A DNA stretch of 64,000 bases from Lachnospiraceae bacterium (lineage in GTDB: Bacteria; Bacillota; Clostridia; Lachnospirales; Lachnospiraceae): contig JAQVCT010000010.1 of NCBI GenBank assembly GCA_028689655.1, positions 1-64,000 of the forward strand. The letters run 5' to 3'. How positions within the stretch are numbered: position 1 is the first letter of the stretch; each line of letters begins with the position of its first letter. Positions 24,126 through 33,907 of this stretch are shown piece after piece. A program made the position numbers and the translations under genes. Under the pieces are notes generated by a model that worked only from the letters and a program-made list of their open reading frames with translations, did no database searches and was not told where the DNA came from.

Positions 24126-25523
24126 TTAATGTATGAAATCATTTTCATTTACCGTGGACGAATCCAATACAATATAATCATATACGCTCAGACCATATTG
24201 GGTATTGGATTGCACAATGGCATACTCATCATTCTGATACAGAATATTGATCTGCTTAAAGTCCGCATACCCCTTATTAATATTATAAACACCGATCAGC
24301 GTCGCCTTTTTACTGATGGGATACTTGTCATTGGAATCCGGTTTTACGATATAATCTCCAATCTTCAATACCGTGTCATCCACATAATAATCCGTATCCG
24401 TAGAATTGTAAATGGTAGTCGCCACGAACTCCGTGGACACGCTTCCGTCCTCCGCATAGGATTCCCTCATAAAACCGTCACTGCTACCATCGCCACCTTT
24501 AGTGATATACTCCACCGGTATCAGGAAAAATTCTTTCTCCACAATGGAGGACAATGGAATCTTCAAGCCTGACTCCGCCGTGAACTCCAGCTCTATATCA
24601 ATAAAACGATCTCCGCTGAACGTGACCATGGAATTATTAAAGGCAAGATTCGCATAAGTTCCATCCGCATTGTTTATAATGGTAGCAGTCGCCCAGGATT
24701 CCTCCTGATTTTTCAGGAACTTCACTTTCACGTAAGGGTCTTCCGTCAATTCCTTTGCCCGCTCTTCATCCACAGGGATCATGATGGACCAGTTCTCACT
24801 GGTACATAATTTGTAGATTGGATCACCCTTACTCACCAGTTCATTATTGATCAACTGCTGTTTCTCATACTTCTCTTTATCAAAAGAATCTGCTGTAATA
24901 TCAGAAGCTTTCACATTTTCAAATCCATCTGTACTGTAGGTGATCACACCATCTCTTTTTGCCCGTCCAAAGTTGATCATGCCACTCACAGCATTATCCG
25001 AAAGTGTTCCCAGGCTGTTCAGTGTATTAATATTGGACAGCTTTAACACCGTTCCCTGTATACTGTATTTGAAATCATACACCTGGGAAAAATCTTTATT
25101 GGAATATCCATTTAGGAAAGAAAGGATATCTGTTTTCAGTTCCGATATATTTTCATCTGTCAGGGTATTTTCACCGGAAGCCGCGTTGGTATTCAAAGTT
25201 TCTGATAATTTGCCGGATTCATCCACGGAATATACCAGATTGCTGACGCCCACTTTTTCGCCCTCTCTTGCATAATAATTAATATATCCTGAATAATCGC
25301 TCTTCTGGATGGATTCCTCCCGAAGTGCAATGCCTGCATATACATTCTCCACTGACAGCGTTCCCGCATTGACCTCATATCCCACGATATGTTTATTGGT
25401 AAAATAAAGGAACACACAGATAAGAATGTATATAAAAATAATACTGAATATAATCAGTCCTATATTGATATTCAGAGGTTTACGATATTTTCTTACATTT
25501 CCGGTATTTTTTTGTGGTGCCAT
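24126..25523 (-). CDS. Membrane protein with HlyD-like periplasmic-adaptor architecture
   Basis: The 465-residue protein has one N-terminal membrane segment (residues about 22-45, NIGLIIFSIIFIYILICVFLYF) and a large extracytoplasmic part. The first strands (VEAGTL-like GYEVNAGTLSVENVYAGIALREE, then YINYYAREGEKVGVSNLVYSVD) look like the biotinyl-lipoyl/barrel sandwich of HlyD adaptors. No exporter partner is encoded nearby. Its stop is 6 bases before yggS, so it appears co-transcribed with sepF and may act in septation. That role is inference from position. Confidence 0.75.
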   Translation of the reverse strand: MAPQKNTGNVRKYRKPLNINIGLIIFSIIFIYILICVFLYFTNKHIVGYEVNAGTLSVENVYAGIALREESIQKSDYSGYINYYAREGEKVGVSNLVYSVDESGKLSETLNTNAASGENTLTDENISELKTDILSFLNGYSNKDFSQVYDFKYSIQGTVLKLSNINTLNSLGTLSDNAVSGMINFGRAKRDGVITYSTDGFENVKASDITADSFDKEKYEKQQLINNELVSKGDPIYKLCTSENWSIMIPVDEERAKELTEDPYVKVKFLKNQEESWATATIINNADGTYANLAFNNSMVTFSGDRFIDIELEFTAESGLKIPLSSIVEKEFFLIPVEYITKGGDGSSDGFMRESYAEDGSVSTEFVATTIYNSTDTDYYVDDTVLKIGDYIVKPDSNDKYPISKKATLIGVYNINKGYADFKQINILYQNDEYAIVQSNTQYGLSVYDYIVLDSSTVNENDFIH

Positions 25524-25555
25524 AATAAGGTAAACCTCCCTTCACACTGCATAGA

Positions 25556-25587
25556 AAAGCCTCGATAAATAGTAACCGAGGCTTTTA
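25556..25587 (-). terminator. Terminator after the small ATPase gene
   Basis: AAAAGCCTCG and CGAGGCTTTT form a 10-bp stem with a 12-base loop. The A and T runs on both sides make it usable in either direction. Confidence 0.85.
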
Positions 25588-25603
25588 GAATATATTCTAT
25601 TTA

Positions 25604-26023
25604 TTAAAGTGAAACAATTACCATAGATTTATACTCTTCCGGCAATTCTTTCTCGTCCATAGAAACACTCAACACAAAATCTATATGAAACTTTTCACTA
25701 ATAATGTTCAATTTATGTATAATCCTTGATATATCTTTGTCTTCAATACATGCTACTTGTAATACAGAATCCAAATACATTTGCTGCAAATCATGATCCT
25801 GAGAAATGATACCACAGATGAAACCAATAAATTCATCGCTGCTTGAAATTAAATAGTCCGGAACATTGATGAGACGAACCTTATTGTTCAATTCATACAT
25901 TTTCTTGGCACTTTTATCAAGAAATACGATATTTCCCTCTACCTTTTGTACCTCTGAATTTACCTTGTCTAACAAATATTTAGTTTTTCCTTTTCCTTTA
26001 TCTCCTACAATTAACTGAACCAT
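25604..26023 (-). CDS. Short P-loop protein of unknown function
   Basis: The 139-residue protein begins MVQLIVGDKGKGKTKYLLDKVN, a clear Walker A (GxxGxGKT, residues 7-14). A hydrophobic strand before Asp (HIDFVLSVSMDEKELPEEY, near residue 115) could be a Walker B. There is no nucleotide-kinase lid or ABC signature and the domain is about half the size of a normal AAA or RecA core. It is a stand-alone gene between the dac-mgsA-rodA cluster and the sepF group. Function unknown; a small regulatory ATPase is possible. Confidence 0.8.
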   Translation of the reverse strand: MVQLIVGDKGKGKTKYLLDKVNSEVQKVEGNIVFLDKSAKKMYELNNKVRLINVPDYLISSSDEFIGFICGIISQDHDLQQMYLDSVLQVACIEDKDISRIIHKLNIISEKFHIDFVLSVSMDEKELPEEYKSMVIVSL

Positions 26024-26135
26024 AATGAAAACCCTCCTGTCGTAAATTTGTAATTACATCAGAGCCGTGAAAACAGTCTTAATATGTATTTATTATAATT
26101 TATATTATAGTAAAAGACAACCACTATTTACTGAT

Positions 26136-27125
26136 TCATTTTTTTATTTCATCTAATAAATCTGACATCTCTGTATATAATATGCCGCGCTCTTTCGCCC
26201 TGAGAATGACAGAAATATAAGATTTTCCAGAGGTATCCTTCACGTAAATAATCAAACAATTCTGTGCCGCGTTGGTGGTACCTGTCTTTCCTCCGATGAC
26301 GGTGACATTGTCCGGTGCTGCCTGAGACCCATTCAGGTACTGGTTCGTGGTATCAAAAGATAAAGTCTTTGGATCTCCAATGCTGTCTGAATAGGTGGAC
26401 TCATAGGAAGTGGTCTGAATGATCTCTGTAAACTTTTCATATTTTAGTGCTTCATTGAAAATAAGATACATGTCATAAGCTGTCACATAGTGGTTGTCAT
26501 CATGAAGTCCATTGGGATTTACAAAGTGACTGTTGGTGGCTCCGATGGCTTTCGCCTCCTCGTTCATCATATCCGCAAACCCCTCCACAGAACCGCCAAT
26601 ATGTTCCGCAATGGCAACCGCCGCGTCATTTGCCGAATGAATCAGCAATGCGTGGAGTGCCTGATCCAGTGTCAGCGTATCCCCCGCTGCAAGATCACAT
26701 ATCTGTGCACCTGATTCTGTGATTATTGCATTATTGGTCACTGTGATCACATCCTCCAGCTTTCCATATTTCAATGCCACCAGTGCTGTCATGACTTTTG
26801 TCAGGCTTGCCGGATACATCTGTGCATGTACATTCTTCGCATATAGCACCGTGGAATCTGTCAGATCAAATAATCCTGCGGCTCCGGCCTGCTCCATATC
26901 CACCTTGGTATTTTCCAGAACATCCTGTGCTGTGACACACAAATTAGATGCAAAAGAATCTGCAACTTCTGCATCTTTAACACCATTCATGGAAAAACTG
27001 CTCACGGATGAATTGGGATCATAACTCATCTGAAAACTATTACCGCTGCATCCGGTGAGTAAAAAACATAATAAAAGGACAAAGGCGCACAATCTTCGCG
27101 CACTTTTCTTATTTGTACATCTCAC
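26136..27125 (-). CDS. D-alanyl-D-alanine carboxypeptidase, lipoprotein
   Basis: The 329-residue serine peptidase (DacF/PBP5 class) trims the terminal D-Ala of peptidoglycan stem peptides. The lipobox FLLTGC ends the signal peptide at Cys26, so it is lipid-anchored. Catalytic motifs are SxxK in PASLTKVM, SxN in SANDAAVA and KTG in GGKTGTT. The C-terminal PBP5-like beta domain is absent, hence the short length. The GTG start at 27125 lies inside the end of mgsA, a 17-base overlap. It is at the 3' end of the mre-min-rodA cluster. Confidence 0.93.
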   Translation of the reverse strand: MRCTNKKSARRLCAFVLLLCFLLTGCSGNSFQMSYDPNSSVSSFSMNGVKDAEVADSFASNLCVTAQDVLENTKVDMEQAGAAGLFDLTDSTVLYAKNVHAQMYPASLTKVMTALVALKYGKLEDVITVTNNAIITESGAQICDLAAGDTLTLDQALHALLIHSANDAAVAIAEHIGGSVEGFADMMNEEAKAIGATNSHFVNPNGLHDDNHYVTAYDMYLIFNEALKYEKFTEIIQTTSYESTYSDSIGDPKTLSFDTTNQYLNGSQAAPDNVTVIGGKTGTTNAAQNCLIIYVKDTSGKSYISVILRAKERGILYTEMSDLLDEIKK

Positions 27126-27504
27126 GCCACTCTAAATCTCCTCTATCCAAAGATTTGATCAGCAACTCTGCTGAAGCAAGATTGGTAGCTAATGGAATAT
27201 TGTGCATATCACATAAACGAACCACATTATTCACATCAGGTTCGTGCATTTTCTGAGTCAATGGATCTCTTAAAAAGATAACCAGATCGATCTGATTATG
27301 TTCGATCTGTGCACCGATCTGCTGTTCACCACCCAGATGTCCTGCCAGATATTTGTGAATGGAAAGGTTGGTGACCTCCTCTATCAAACGTCCTGTGGTA
27401 CCAGTGGCATACAATTCATTTTTACTTAAAATTCCCCTATATGCGATACAAAAATTCTGCATTAATTTCTTTTTTGCATCATGTGCAATTAAAGCTATAT
27501 TCAT
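27109..27504 (-). CDS. mgsA: Methylglyoxal synthase
   Basis: The 131-residue enzyme converts dihydroxyacetone phosphate to methylglyoxal, a bypass when phosphate is limiting. Start [15 protein letters not shown] is family-typical, with AGGAG eight bases upstream; a TTG six codons earlier is less likely. Conserved [27 protein letters not shown] and [18 protein letters not shown] are present, including the catalytic Asp in the last two blocks. It lies 14 bases after rodA and overlaps the carboxypeptidase gene, an odd metabolic guest in a cell-wall operon that recurs in Clostridia. Confidence 0.96.
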   Translation of the reverse strand: MNIALIAHDAKKKLMQNFCIAYRGILSKNELYATGTTGRLIEEVTNLSIHKYLAGHLGGEQQIGAQIEHNQIDLVIFLRDPLTQKMHEPDVNNVVRLCDMHNIPLATNLASAELLIKSLDRGDLEWREMYK

Positions 27505-27518
27505 ACGCTCATCTCCTA

Positions 27519-28628
27519 TCAATATTTTTTCGTATTTTGCAATCTCACATTTAACACAAAGCCCATTCCCAGAAACAAACTGACAAGTGATGTCAGTCCA
27601 TAACTCACAAACGGAAGCGGTATTCCTGTGTTCGGCAATAATCCCGTGGCAACTGAGATGTTAATAAAACTTTGAAAACCAACCAGTGCCGCCATTCCCG
27701 CACATATCAAAGTACCTGACAGATCCTTTGCTTTCTTTCCAATCATGATACATTTCAAAGTAATAAATACCAATAACAATATGACAATACAGCCTCCTAT
27801 AAAACCCAGCTCTTCTCCAATAATTGCAAAAATAAAGTCTGTCTGAGGTTCTGATATAAAATTACCATTTTTTACAGAACCTATAATATTGTTATTTAGC
27901 CCTTTGCCAAACAATTGTCCGGAGCCGATGGCTGTGATGGCGTTCGTCTGCTGATACCCCTCCGTGTTGGCATAATTTGCAGGCTGCAGCCATGCCAGAA
28001 TACGGGTCTGCTGATAATCTTTGATCAACTCCTGATCCGGTTGCAGTACGATACTCAGGAAGATCACAAAGGATGGAATCAGAACAGCCAGAACCCCTAT
28101 TACTATTTTATAACTAAGTCCGCCAATAAACAATAGCACACAAAAAATAATTCCAATCATAATACTTGTTGACAGATCAGGCTGCTTATAGATCAGGAGA
28201 AGCGGTGGTATCAAAAGTAGAACGATCATTGCTAAAGTTCTGAATGTATTTAACGTACTCTCATGTTTCATGATAAACTGTGCAAAAAATAAAATCAATA
28301 TAATTTTTGCAGTTTCAGAAGGTTGAAACTGAATTCCTAAAATATTGATCCATCTCTGGGCTCCTCCCACCTCTTTGCCAAAAAAGGTAACGGACAATAG
28401 CAGGGCGATATTTAGAATATACAATATCCAGTAGAAATTCAGGAAAAAGGAGTAATCGAACAGGGAAATCACGATCATGAGAAAAACGCCCATGATCAAT
28501 CCCATGATCTGCTTATCCTGAACGGATTCCTTGGCACTTCCAATGGCAAGCACCCCTATTATGGAGATGGCGATCAGCATGATCACCAACGCAAAGTCAT
28601 AATCTTTTATTTTGTAACGTTTTAGCAT
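27519..28628 (-). CDS. rodA: Rod-shape SEDS glycosyltransferase RodA
   Basis: The 369-residue SEDS protein has about ten membrane segments and polymerises glycan strands with PBP2 during elongation. Motifs seen are [29 protein letters not shown], and [24 protein letters not shown]. Start ATG 28628 is preferred to ATG 28634 because AGAGG sits directly against the latter. It follows minE by about 20 bases, so the whole mreB-to-dac block may be one transcript. Confidence 0.95.
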   Translation of the reverse strand: MLKRYKIKDYDFALVIMLIAISIIGVLAIGSAKESVQDKQIMGLIMGVFLMIVISLFDYSFFLNFYWILYILNIALLLSVTFFGKEVGGAQRWINILGIQFQPSETAKIILILFFAQFIMKHESTLNTFRTLAMIVLLLIPPLLLIYKQPDLSTSIMIGIIFCVLLFIGGLSYKIVIGVLAVLIPSFVIFLSIVLQPDQELIKDYQQTRILAWLQPANYANTEGYQQTNAITAIGSGQLFGKGLNNNIIGSVKNGNFISEPQTDFIFAIIGEELGFIGGCIVILLLVFITLKCIMIGKKAKDLSGTLICAGMAALVGFQSFINISVATGLLPNTGIPLPFVSYGLTSLVSLFLGMGFVLNVRLQNTKKY

Positions 28629-28649
28629 ATGCATTCCTCTAATGAATCA

Positions 28650-28910
28650 TTATTTTTTCAGATCTATAATCGGTATATTTGCATAAAGAGAAGGAGCGAT
28701 TGCATTTCTTCCTTTACTGTTCTTCTTTGTAATATTGATTTCCATTTTCTCAGAATCAATTTTCATGTATTTTGATAACACCTGGATGATCTCATTTTTG
28801 ATCAGCTCCATCATTTCCGGCGAACAGTTCACACGGTCGGAGATCAATAAGATCTTTAATCTGTCTTTGGCAACGTTCCCAGAACTTTTTTTATGAAAAA
28901 TTTTCCACAT
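28650..28910 (-). CDS. minE: Cell-division topological specificity factor MinE
   Basis: The 86-residue protein carries a MinE topology domain: AKDRLKILLISDRVNCSPEMMELIKNEIIQVLSKYMKID, followed by the MEINITKKN strand. MinE stimulates MinD ATPase and drives pole-to-pole oscillation. Among Firmicutes, MinE is present in many Clostridia while Bacillus uses DivIVA. It is 11 bases from minD. Confidence 0.95.
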   Translation of the reverse strand: MWKIFHKKSSGNVAKDRLKILLISDRVNCSPEMMELIKNEIIQVLSKYMKIDSEKMEINITKKNSKGRNAIAPSLYANIPIIDLKK

Positions 28911-28921
28911 AGCGCATCCCC

Positions 28922-29713
28922 CTAATTTTTATGAAATATTCCTGTTACTTTTCCCCAGATCGAAGTATTCTGTTCAAAAGTAATCATAGGAACATTTGGG
29001 TCAACGATACGCATGGTCACATTCTTAAATGCACGACCGGCAAAACTCTGACTGCCCACCAGGGGTTCACCCTGATTGGTGGCGATCACCACATTCTCAT
29101 CGTCGGGAATGGCACCCAGTAACGGAATCGATAAGATCTCTACCACATCATCCACAGACATCATATCTCCTTTTTTGATCATATCTAACCGTAGACGATT
29201 GATGATCAGGTCAATCTGTTTGAGCTCATTTGCTTCCAGAAGTCCGATAATGCGATCTGCATCACGAATCGCAGATACCTCAGGTGTAGTCACTACGATT
29301 GCGCGATCAGCACCGGCAATGGCATTTTGAAATCCCTGTTCGATTCCTGCGGGACAGTCCAATATGATATAATCGAACTGTTCTCGAAGATGTGTTGTTA
29401 ATTTGATCATCTGTTCCGGATTCACCGATGTCTTATCTCTGGTCTGTGCCGATGGCATCAGATACAGGCTGTGATATCTCTTATCTTTGATCAGTGCCTG
29501 CTTGATCCGGCAGTTGCCCTCTATGACATCCACCAGATTATACACGATGCGATTCTCCAGTCCCATTACCACATCCAGGTTCCGAAGTCCGATATCCGTG
29601 TCAATCATGACTACTTTCTTACCCAGTGCAGCCAGTCCTGTTCCTACGTTTGCTGATGTAGTAGTCTTTCCTACACCGCCTTTTCCTGACGTAATGACAA
29701 TTACCTCTCCCAT
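28922..29713 (-). CDS. minD: Septum site-determining ATPase MinD
   Basis: The 263-residue ParA/MinD ATPase shows the deviant Walker A GKGGVGKTT (residues 10-18), switch DTDIGLRNLD and DCPAGIE. The C-terminal amphipathic membrane helix is SIWGKVTGIFHKN. It recruits MinC to the poles. minC is 93 bases upstream and minE just downstream. Confidence 0.97.
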   Translation of the reverse strand: MGEVIVITSGKGGVGKTTTSANVGTGLAALGKKVVMIDTDIGLRNLDVVMGLENRIVYNLVDVIEGNCRIKQALIKDKRYHSLYLMPSAQTRDKTSVNPEQMIKLTTHLREQFDYIILDCPAGIEQGFQNAIAGADRAIVVTTPEVSAIRDADRIIGLLEANELKQIDLIINRLRLDMIKKGDMMSVDDVVEILSIPLLGAIPDDENVVIATNQGEPLVGSQSFAGRAFKNVTMRIVDPNVPMITFEQNTSIWGKVTGIFHKN

Positions 29714-29806
29714 ACTATCTGTTCCTGCCTTTCTACCTCCTGCATCCCTGCAGGGAAATATTCAATATGTAAAGCAAGTATGGTCCCTAATTGCCTGCTG
29801 TTCTTA

Positions 29807-30478
29807 TTACAGCAAGGAGCTAACTAGTAATTCTTTTGTAAGAGATTCTATCACGATCTTCTTATCTTTCATGTATGCGATCTTCGGTTGTACTTTCGGT
29901 TTGATAGACCATTTGGGCAATCGCTCCGTCCTGTATTTCAGATCCCCGATCTTTAATTTCTCCGGAGACATATCAAGTGCCACCACAAAATGTCCCGCCT
30001 CCCCACCTCCACCAGCATAGGCTTCCCCATAGAGGCCTCCCAATATAATAATATCTTTTAAGGAGACGATGGAAGATCCCGGATACACATCTCCCAGGAT
30101 CACGATGCTTGTCTCTGTTTCCAGGGTCTGTCCATTCTTCAGCGTTCCCCGATAAAATTGTCCGTTATTCCTGTCGGACTTATAACTTGTCTGCTGAATC
30201 GCTTTCAAGTACAGTTGATCCCAATTCTCATCTTTTCCCACAAGACACACGATATCAAGCCCTGAAACATTACAGATTGTATCCACAACCTGTTTTTCTT
30301 CCTCTGTGGTCAGTTCCCGTCCCTCCAATGACAGCGCCAGTCTTGCATCCTGGAAAAACTTACTGGACTCTCTGAACTTATTTTCCAGACTTTCTAAGAG
30401 TACAGGAAACGGCACATCCGGCTCCATGATGACATTCAGACCATTTTGAAAGCTTTTAATCAATACATTCTGACTCAT
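29807..30478 (-). CDS. minC: Septum site-determining protein MinC
   Basis: The 223-residue FtsZ inhibitor has an N-terminal domain (residues 1-100) and a C-terminal beta-helix domain (about 110-215: YRGTLKNGQTLETETSIVILGDVYPGSSIVSLKDIIILGGLYGEAYAGGGG). A frame from 30535 would overlap pbp2, but the ATG at 30478 follows GGGAAAGGGG closely and gives the usual MSQNVLIKSF start. It continues the mre-pbp2-min transcript. Confidence 0.94.
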   Translation of the reverse strand: MSQNVLIKSFQNGLNVIMEPDVPFPVLLESLENKFRESSKFFQDARLALSLEGRELTTEEEKQVVDTICNVSGLDIVCLVGKDENWDQLYLKAIQQTSYKSDRNNGQFYRGTLKNGQTLETETSIVILGDVYPGSSIVSLKDIIILGGLYGEAYAGGGGEAGHFVVALDMSPEKLKIGDLKYRTERLPKWSIKPKVQPKIAYMKDKKIVIESLTKELLVSSLL

Positions 30479-30509
30479 TACTACCCCTTTCCCAGTATTT
30501 CTGTTTCCG

Positions 30510-33413
30510 TTAATCTGTTGCATTGCCCTGTGCATCTGGTATTACAGCGTTTCCTGTAATGATGTCACTTTCATCTTCCAAATTAAAGTAGTATTTTATA
30601 ATATCCCGCGATATTTCAGCGGCATAGTCTGAGGTATATCCAAAGGCAATACGTGTGGCGATGGCGATCTCCGGCTTTTCATAAGGTGCATATCCCACAA
30701 ACAACGCATGGTTCGCACGATTCCGGTTCTCCTGTGCCGTACCTGTCTTACCAGCTACATTCACACCAAGATTGGAATAGTAAGCCTTGTCCTGAACCAC
30801 CCTTCTCATACCGGAATGGATGGCATTCCAACTGGTAGGAGCCAGATCGATCTGATTGCGGACTTCCGGTGTATAGTCTTCCAGTACTGCTCCATTGGCA
30901 TCTGTAAGTTTGTCTATCAAGCTTAGATTATAACACGTTCCGCTGTTGGCAACAGCAGTAACATATCGCGCTAATCCCGCTGTGGTATAGTTGCTGGTAC
31001 CCTGACCGATGGCAGAACGCACGGCATCCTGATCCGATACATGTGGGGTAGACTCCTCTATCTCCACACCGGATTTATCGGACAGACCATAGAGATCTGC
31101 ATATTTCGCCAGTCTTTCCAGACCATAATCACTGTTTAGACTGCCTGTGTTATCCTGCTCCAGGCGATACCCCATCTCATAGAAGAAGAAGTTGCAGGAA
31201 TGCTGGATCGCTCCTGCAATATCCAGCGCACCATGACCGGAATGCAGCCAGCATCTCGGGGATGGTGTTACCTTTTCGAAAGTACCGGTACAGCGCACCG
31301 TTTCATGAAGACCTGTCACACCTTCCTCCAGTGCTGCGGAGGCAGACACCATCTTAAAGGTAGAACCCGGTGCTGACAACTGCTGCGTGGCATAATCCCA
31401 CATAGGCAGGGACAGATCCGATTGTAACTGATTATAGTAATCCGCATCGATGGAATTGGCCAGGCGGTTATTGTCATAGCTTGGATAGGTCACCATGGCA
31501 AGCACTTCCCCTGTATTCACATCTGTGATCACACTGGAACCGGAGCAGGGGTCCAGTGCCAGTTGTGCCGGCGTGATGTCAAGATCCGCGATTCGCTGCA
31601 GGATAAAGGCGTAGGCTGACGTGGAACCGTTCTGCAGTTTTGCCACTTCCGTGGCATTGATATCAATGAGTTCCTGATCCATCAGTAAGGTGCAGACCTG
31701 TTTTCCGGTCAATGTATTTTCCTTGATCATATACTTGTATAGTTTCTTGGAAAATTCCGTATTATTTTCCAGATTATCAAAGATACAGGTCAGCAGACTT
31801 TGATAGATCTCATCGGAATCCGCGTACTGATTGGTCAGATTCAGCTTGGAAATATTGATCCAGTTCATAGCAATGGCATAATTTAAATATTCTTTCAGAC
31901 TGATGGACTCATCCGTTCTCCATGCAATATAAGTGGCATCCGAGGTATCTATTTTGCTGCTGTCCAGAATTCCTTTGTTACTGCTGGACAACATGGATAC
32001 AATATAACTTTCATACACCTGATATTCTTCGTTGAGACTGGAATAGACCGTCGGATTATCCGTCAGTTCCTGTTTCAATCGTTCAAATACTGTATTTTGT
32101 TTCGTCATATAGCTACTGTAGACCGCTTTTTCTGTCTCTGTTGCATTCTTATCCTGAAATCCCGCAATATCTATAATATTATTATTGATCAGTGCAAAGT
32201 AAACATCATCGATGGGAATAATAATACTGGACGCACTGGCATTTTCAGGTGCGACATATTCCTTCACATTTCTAATCTTGGACACCAGAATACCTGCAAT
32301 TTTCTGCTCCAGGATGTTATAGGTGGCTTTTTGAAGTTCCTTATCAATGGTAAGATACAGATTGTTTCCTGCCACAGAATTAACCTTATTACTGGTCTCA
32401 ATCACCTTTCCAAGGTTGTCCACATACACGGTCTCCGAGCCCTTGGTTCCCTGCAGCTTGGTCTCCATGACCTGCTCGATCCCGGCTTTACCAATCATAT
32501 CGTTCATATCATAAGAATCTTTTTCTTTTTTCAGGGTATCCAGCTCATCTGTGGAGATCTTGCCGGTATAACCGATAATATGGGAAAAATAAGTGCTGTC
32601 CACATATTTCCGAATGGTATCCTCAGCGATAGAAACACCCTCCAGACTATCGCTGTTCTCCATGACCACAGCCACGGTCTCATCCGATACGTCCGCAGCC
32701 ACCTGGGTGGGAATATACTTCTGATAACTGTTGGCATTCATGGCATAACGAATGGTGGTCAGTTTCAATCGCTCACTCTTGGTATATCCATCTCCGATGA
32801 CAAATGATTTCCTGTCTCCCGGAACCTTATATGTGCCAATACCAAACATACTGGTGCCTGCCAGGTAGTCCATGACTTCATCCGGTGTGGCTGTCTTCTG
32901 TGCATATTTCAATTTATCGGTCTTGGCACATCCATACACGTCCGCCAGAAATCTCAGCAGCTGCTTATCTTCCACATTAAATACATAATTATTATCCTTG
33001 TCCAGGATAATATTAAAGTCATTAATAATCTTGTCATTATTATTTTCTATGATACGAATCAAGTCTAAGATGGTTTGATTCAGGTTCGCATTTTTCTCAT
33101 TTCCTGATTCATAGACATCCTCGATGGTAACAGAGTACGCTAATTCATTATACGCTAATAAATCGCCGTTACGATCGTAAATATTACCTCTCGTTCCAGC
33201 GATGCTTCGTTCTTTCTTTATCTTTAAAGTAAAATTATTCAGATATGACTCACCATTCACGATCTGCAAATCAAAAATTCGATATATTAATGTCCCGCCC
33301 ATAGCAACAACGCAAACAATCAATACAAACAATCTGGATGTGACCAGATTAATGAAATAGTCTCTTAGATCTCTAAACAAATTTTTGAGCACTCCTTTTT
33401 TCTTCTTCAGCAA
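30510..33413 (-). CDS. Elongation penicillin-binding protein 2 (class B), enlarged
   Basis: The product of up to 967 residues has one N-terminal membrane segment (about 26-45), a dimerisation domain, and a C-terminal transpeptidase domain with SxxK in SAPGSTFKMVS (near residue 684), SxN in SCNFFF and KTG in KTGTAQEN (near 889). PBP2 forms the elongation synthase with RodA. It is about 250-330 residues longer than most PBP2s; the extra part lies roughly at residues 380-650 and is largely helical. The start is uncertain: TTG 33413 overlaps mreD by 41 bases, while AAAGGAG at about 33393 would suit a TTG near 33380. Confidence 0.92.
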   Translation of the reverse strand: MLKKKKGVLKNLFRDLRDYFINLVTSRLFVLIVCVVAMGGTLIYRIFDLQIVNGESYLNNFTLKIKKERSIAGTRGNIYDRNGDLLAYNELAYSVTIEDVYESGNEKNANLNQTILDLIRIIENNNDKIINDFNIILDKDNNYVFNVEDKQLLRFLADVYGCAKTDKLKYAQKTATPDEVMDYLAGTSMFGIGTYKVPGDRKSFVIGDGYTKSERLKLTTIRYAMNANSYQKYIPTQVAADVSDETVAVVMENSDSLEGVSIAEDTIRKYVDSTYFSHIIGYTGKISTDELDTLKKEKDSYDMNDMIGKAGIEQVMETKLQGTKGSETVYVDNLGKVIETSNKVNSVAGNNLYLTIDKELQKATYNILEQKIAGILVSKIRNVKEYVAPENASASSIIIPIDDVYFALINNNIIDIAGFQDKNATETEKAVYSSYMTKQNTVFERLKQELTDNPTVYSSLNEEYQVYESYIVSMLSSSNKGILDSSKIDTSDATYIAWRTDESISLKEYLNYAIAMNWINISKLNLTNQYADSDEIYQSLLTCIFDNLENNTEFSKKLYKYMIKENTLTGKQVCTLLMDQELIDINATEVAKLQNGSTSAYAFILQRIADLDITPAQLALDPCSGSSVITDVNTGEVLAMVTYPSYDNNRLANSIDADYYNQLQSDLSLPMWDYATQQLSAPGSTFKMVSASAALEEGVTGLHETVRCTGTFEKVTPSPRCWLHSGHGALDIAGAIQHSCNFFFYEMGYRLEQDNTGSLNSDYGLERLAKYADLYGLSDKSGVEIEESTPHVSDQDAVRSAIGQGTSNYTTAGLARYVTAVANSGTCYNLSLIDKLTDANGAVLEDYTPEVRNQIDLAPTSWNAIHSGMRRVVQDKAYYSNLGVNVAGKTGTAQENRNRANHALFVGYAPYEKPEIAIATRIAFGYTSDYAAEISRDIIKYYFNLEDESDIITGNAVIPDAQGNATD

Positions 33414-33891
33414 AACGCTTGTTCATGACCAAAATAATGGGATACAAAAAAATAGTAATTACAATGGTATATACGATTTCCGGCAAAATGACCTTCATAA
33501 AATAGAAGGGAAAGTTAAATTTACTTCTTAACAGGAACATTAAAAAATATGTAATAATACCATATACCGTGTCACTTAATGCAATCAAAGACAGAGGCAG
33601 TTTGATGTCCTCCGGATAGAATATCTTATGAAACATACCATTCACAAATCCAATATACATATAGATCAAAGCGTAAAACCCTAATACACTTCCAAAAAAG
33701 ATATCCATCAAAAGTCCACAGAAAAACCCGATCAATGTTCCCGTCTTTTTGCCGTTCATAAATCCAAAGACTGCGGTGATAATAATCAAGAGATTAGGAC
33801 CGATTCCACCAAAACTGAAAGTACGGAACACCGTACTTTGCAGACAGAAACAAAATATAACTGTAAAGAACATAATTATATTTTTCTTCAT
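33373..33891 (-). CDS. mreD: Rod-shape protein MreD
   Basis: The 172-residue protein has five or six membrane segments and the MreD pattern (FGGIGPNLLIIITAVFGFMNGKKTGTLIGFFCGLLMDIFFG). It links MreC to the elongation machine. The ends overlap pbp2. It starts 16 bases after mreC. Confidence 0.92.
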   Translation of the reverse strand: MKKNIIMFFTVIFCFCLQSTVFRTFSFGGIGPNLLIIITAVFGFMNGKKTGTLIGFFCGLLMDIFFGSVLGFYALIYMYIGFVNGMFHKIFYPEDIKLPLSLIALSDTVYGIITYFLMFLLRSKFNFPFYFMKVILPEIVYTIVITIFLYPIILVMNKRFAEEEKRSAQKFV

Positions 33892-33907
33892 GAATGATCC
33901 TTTCCCG

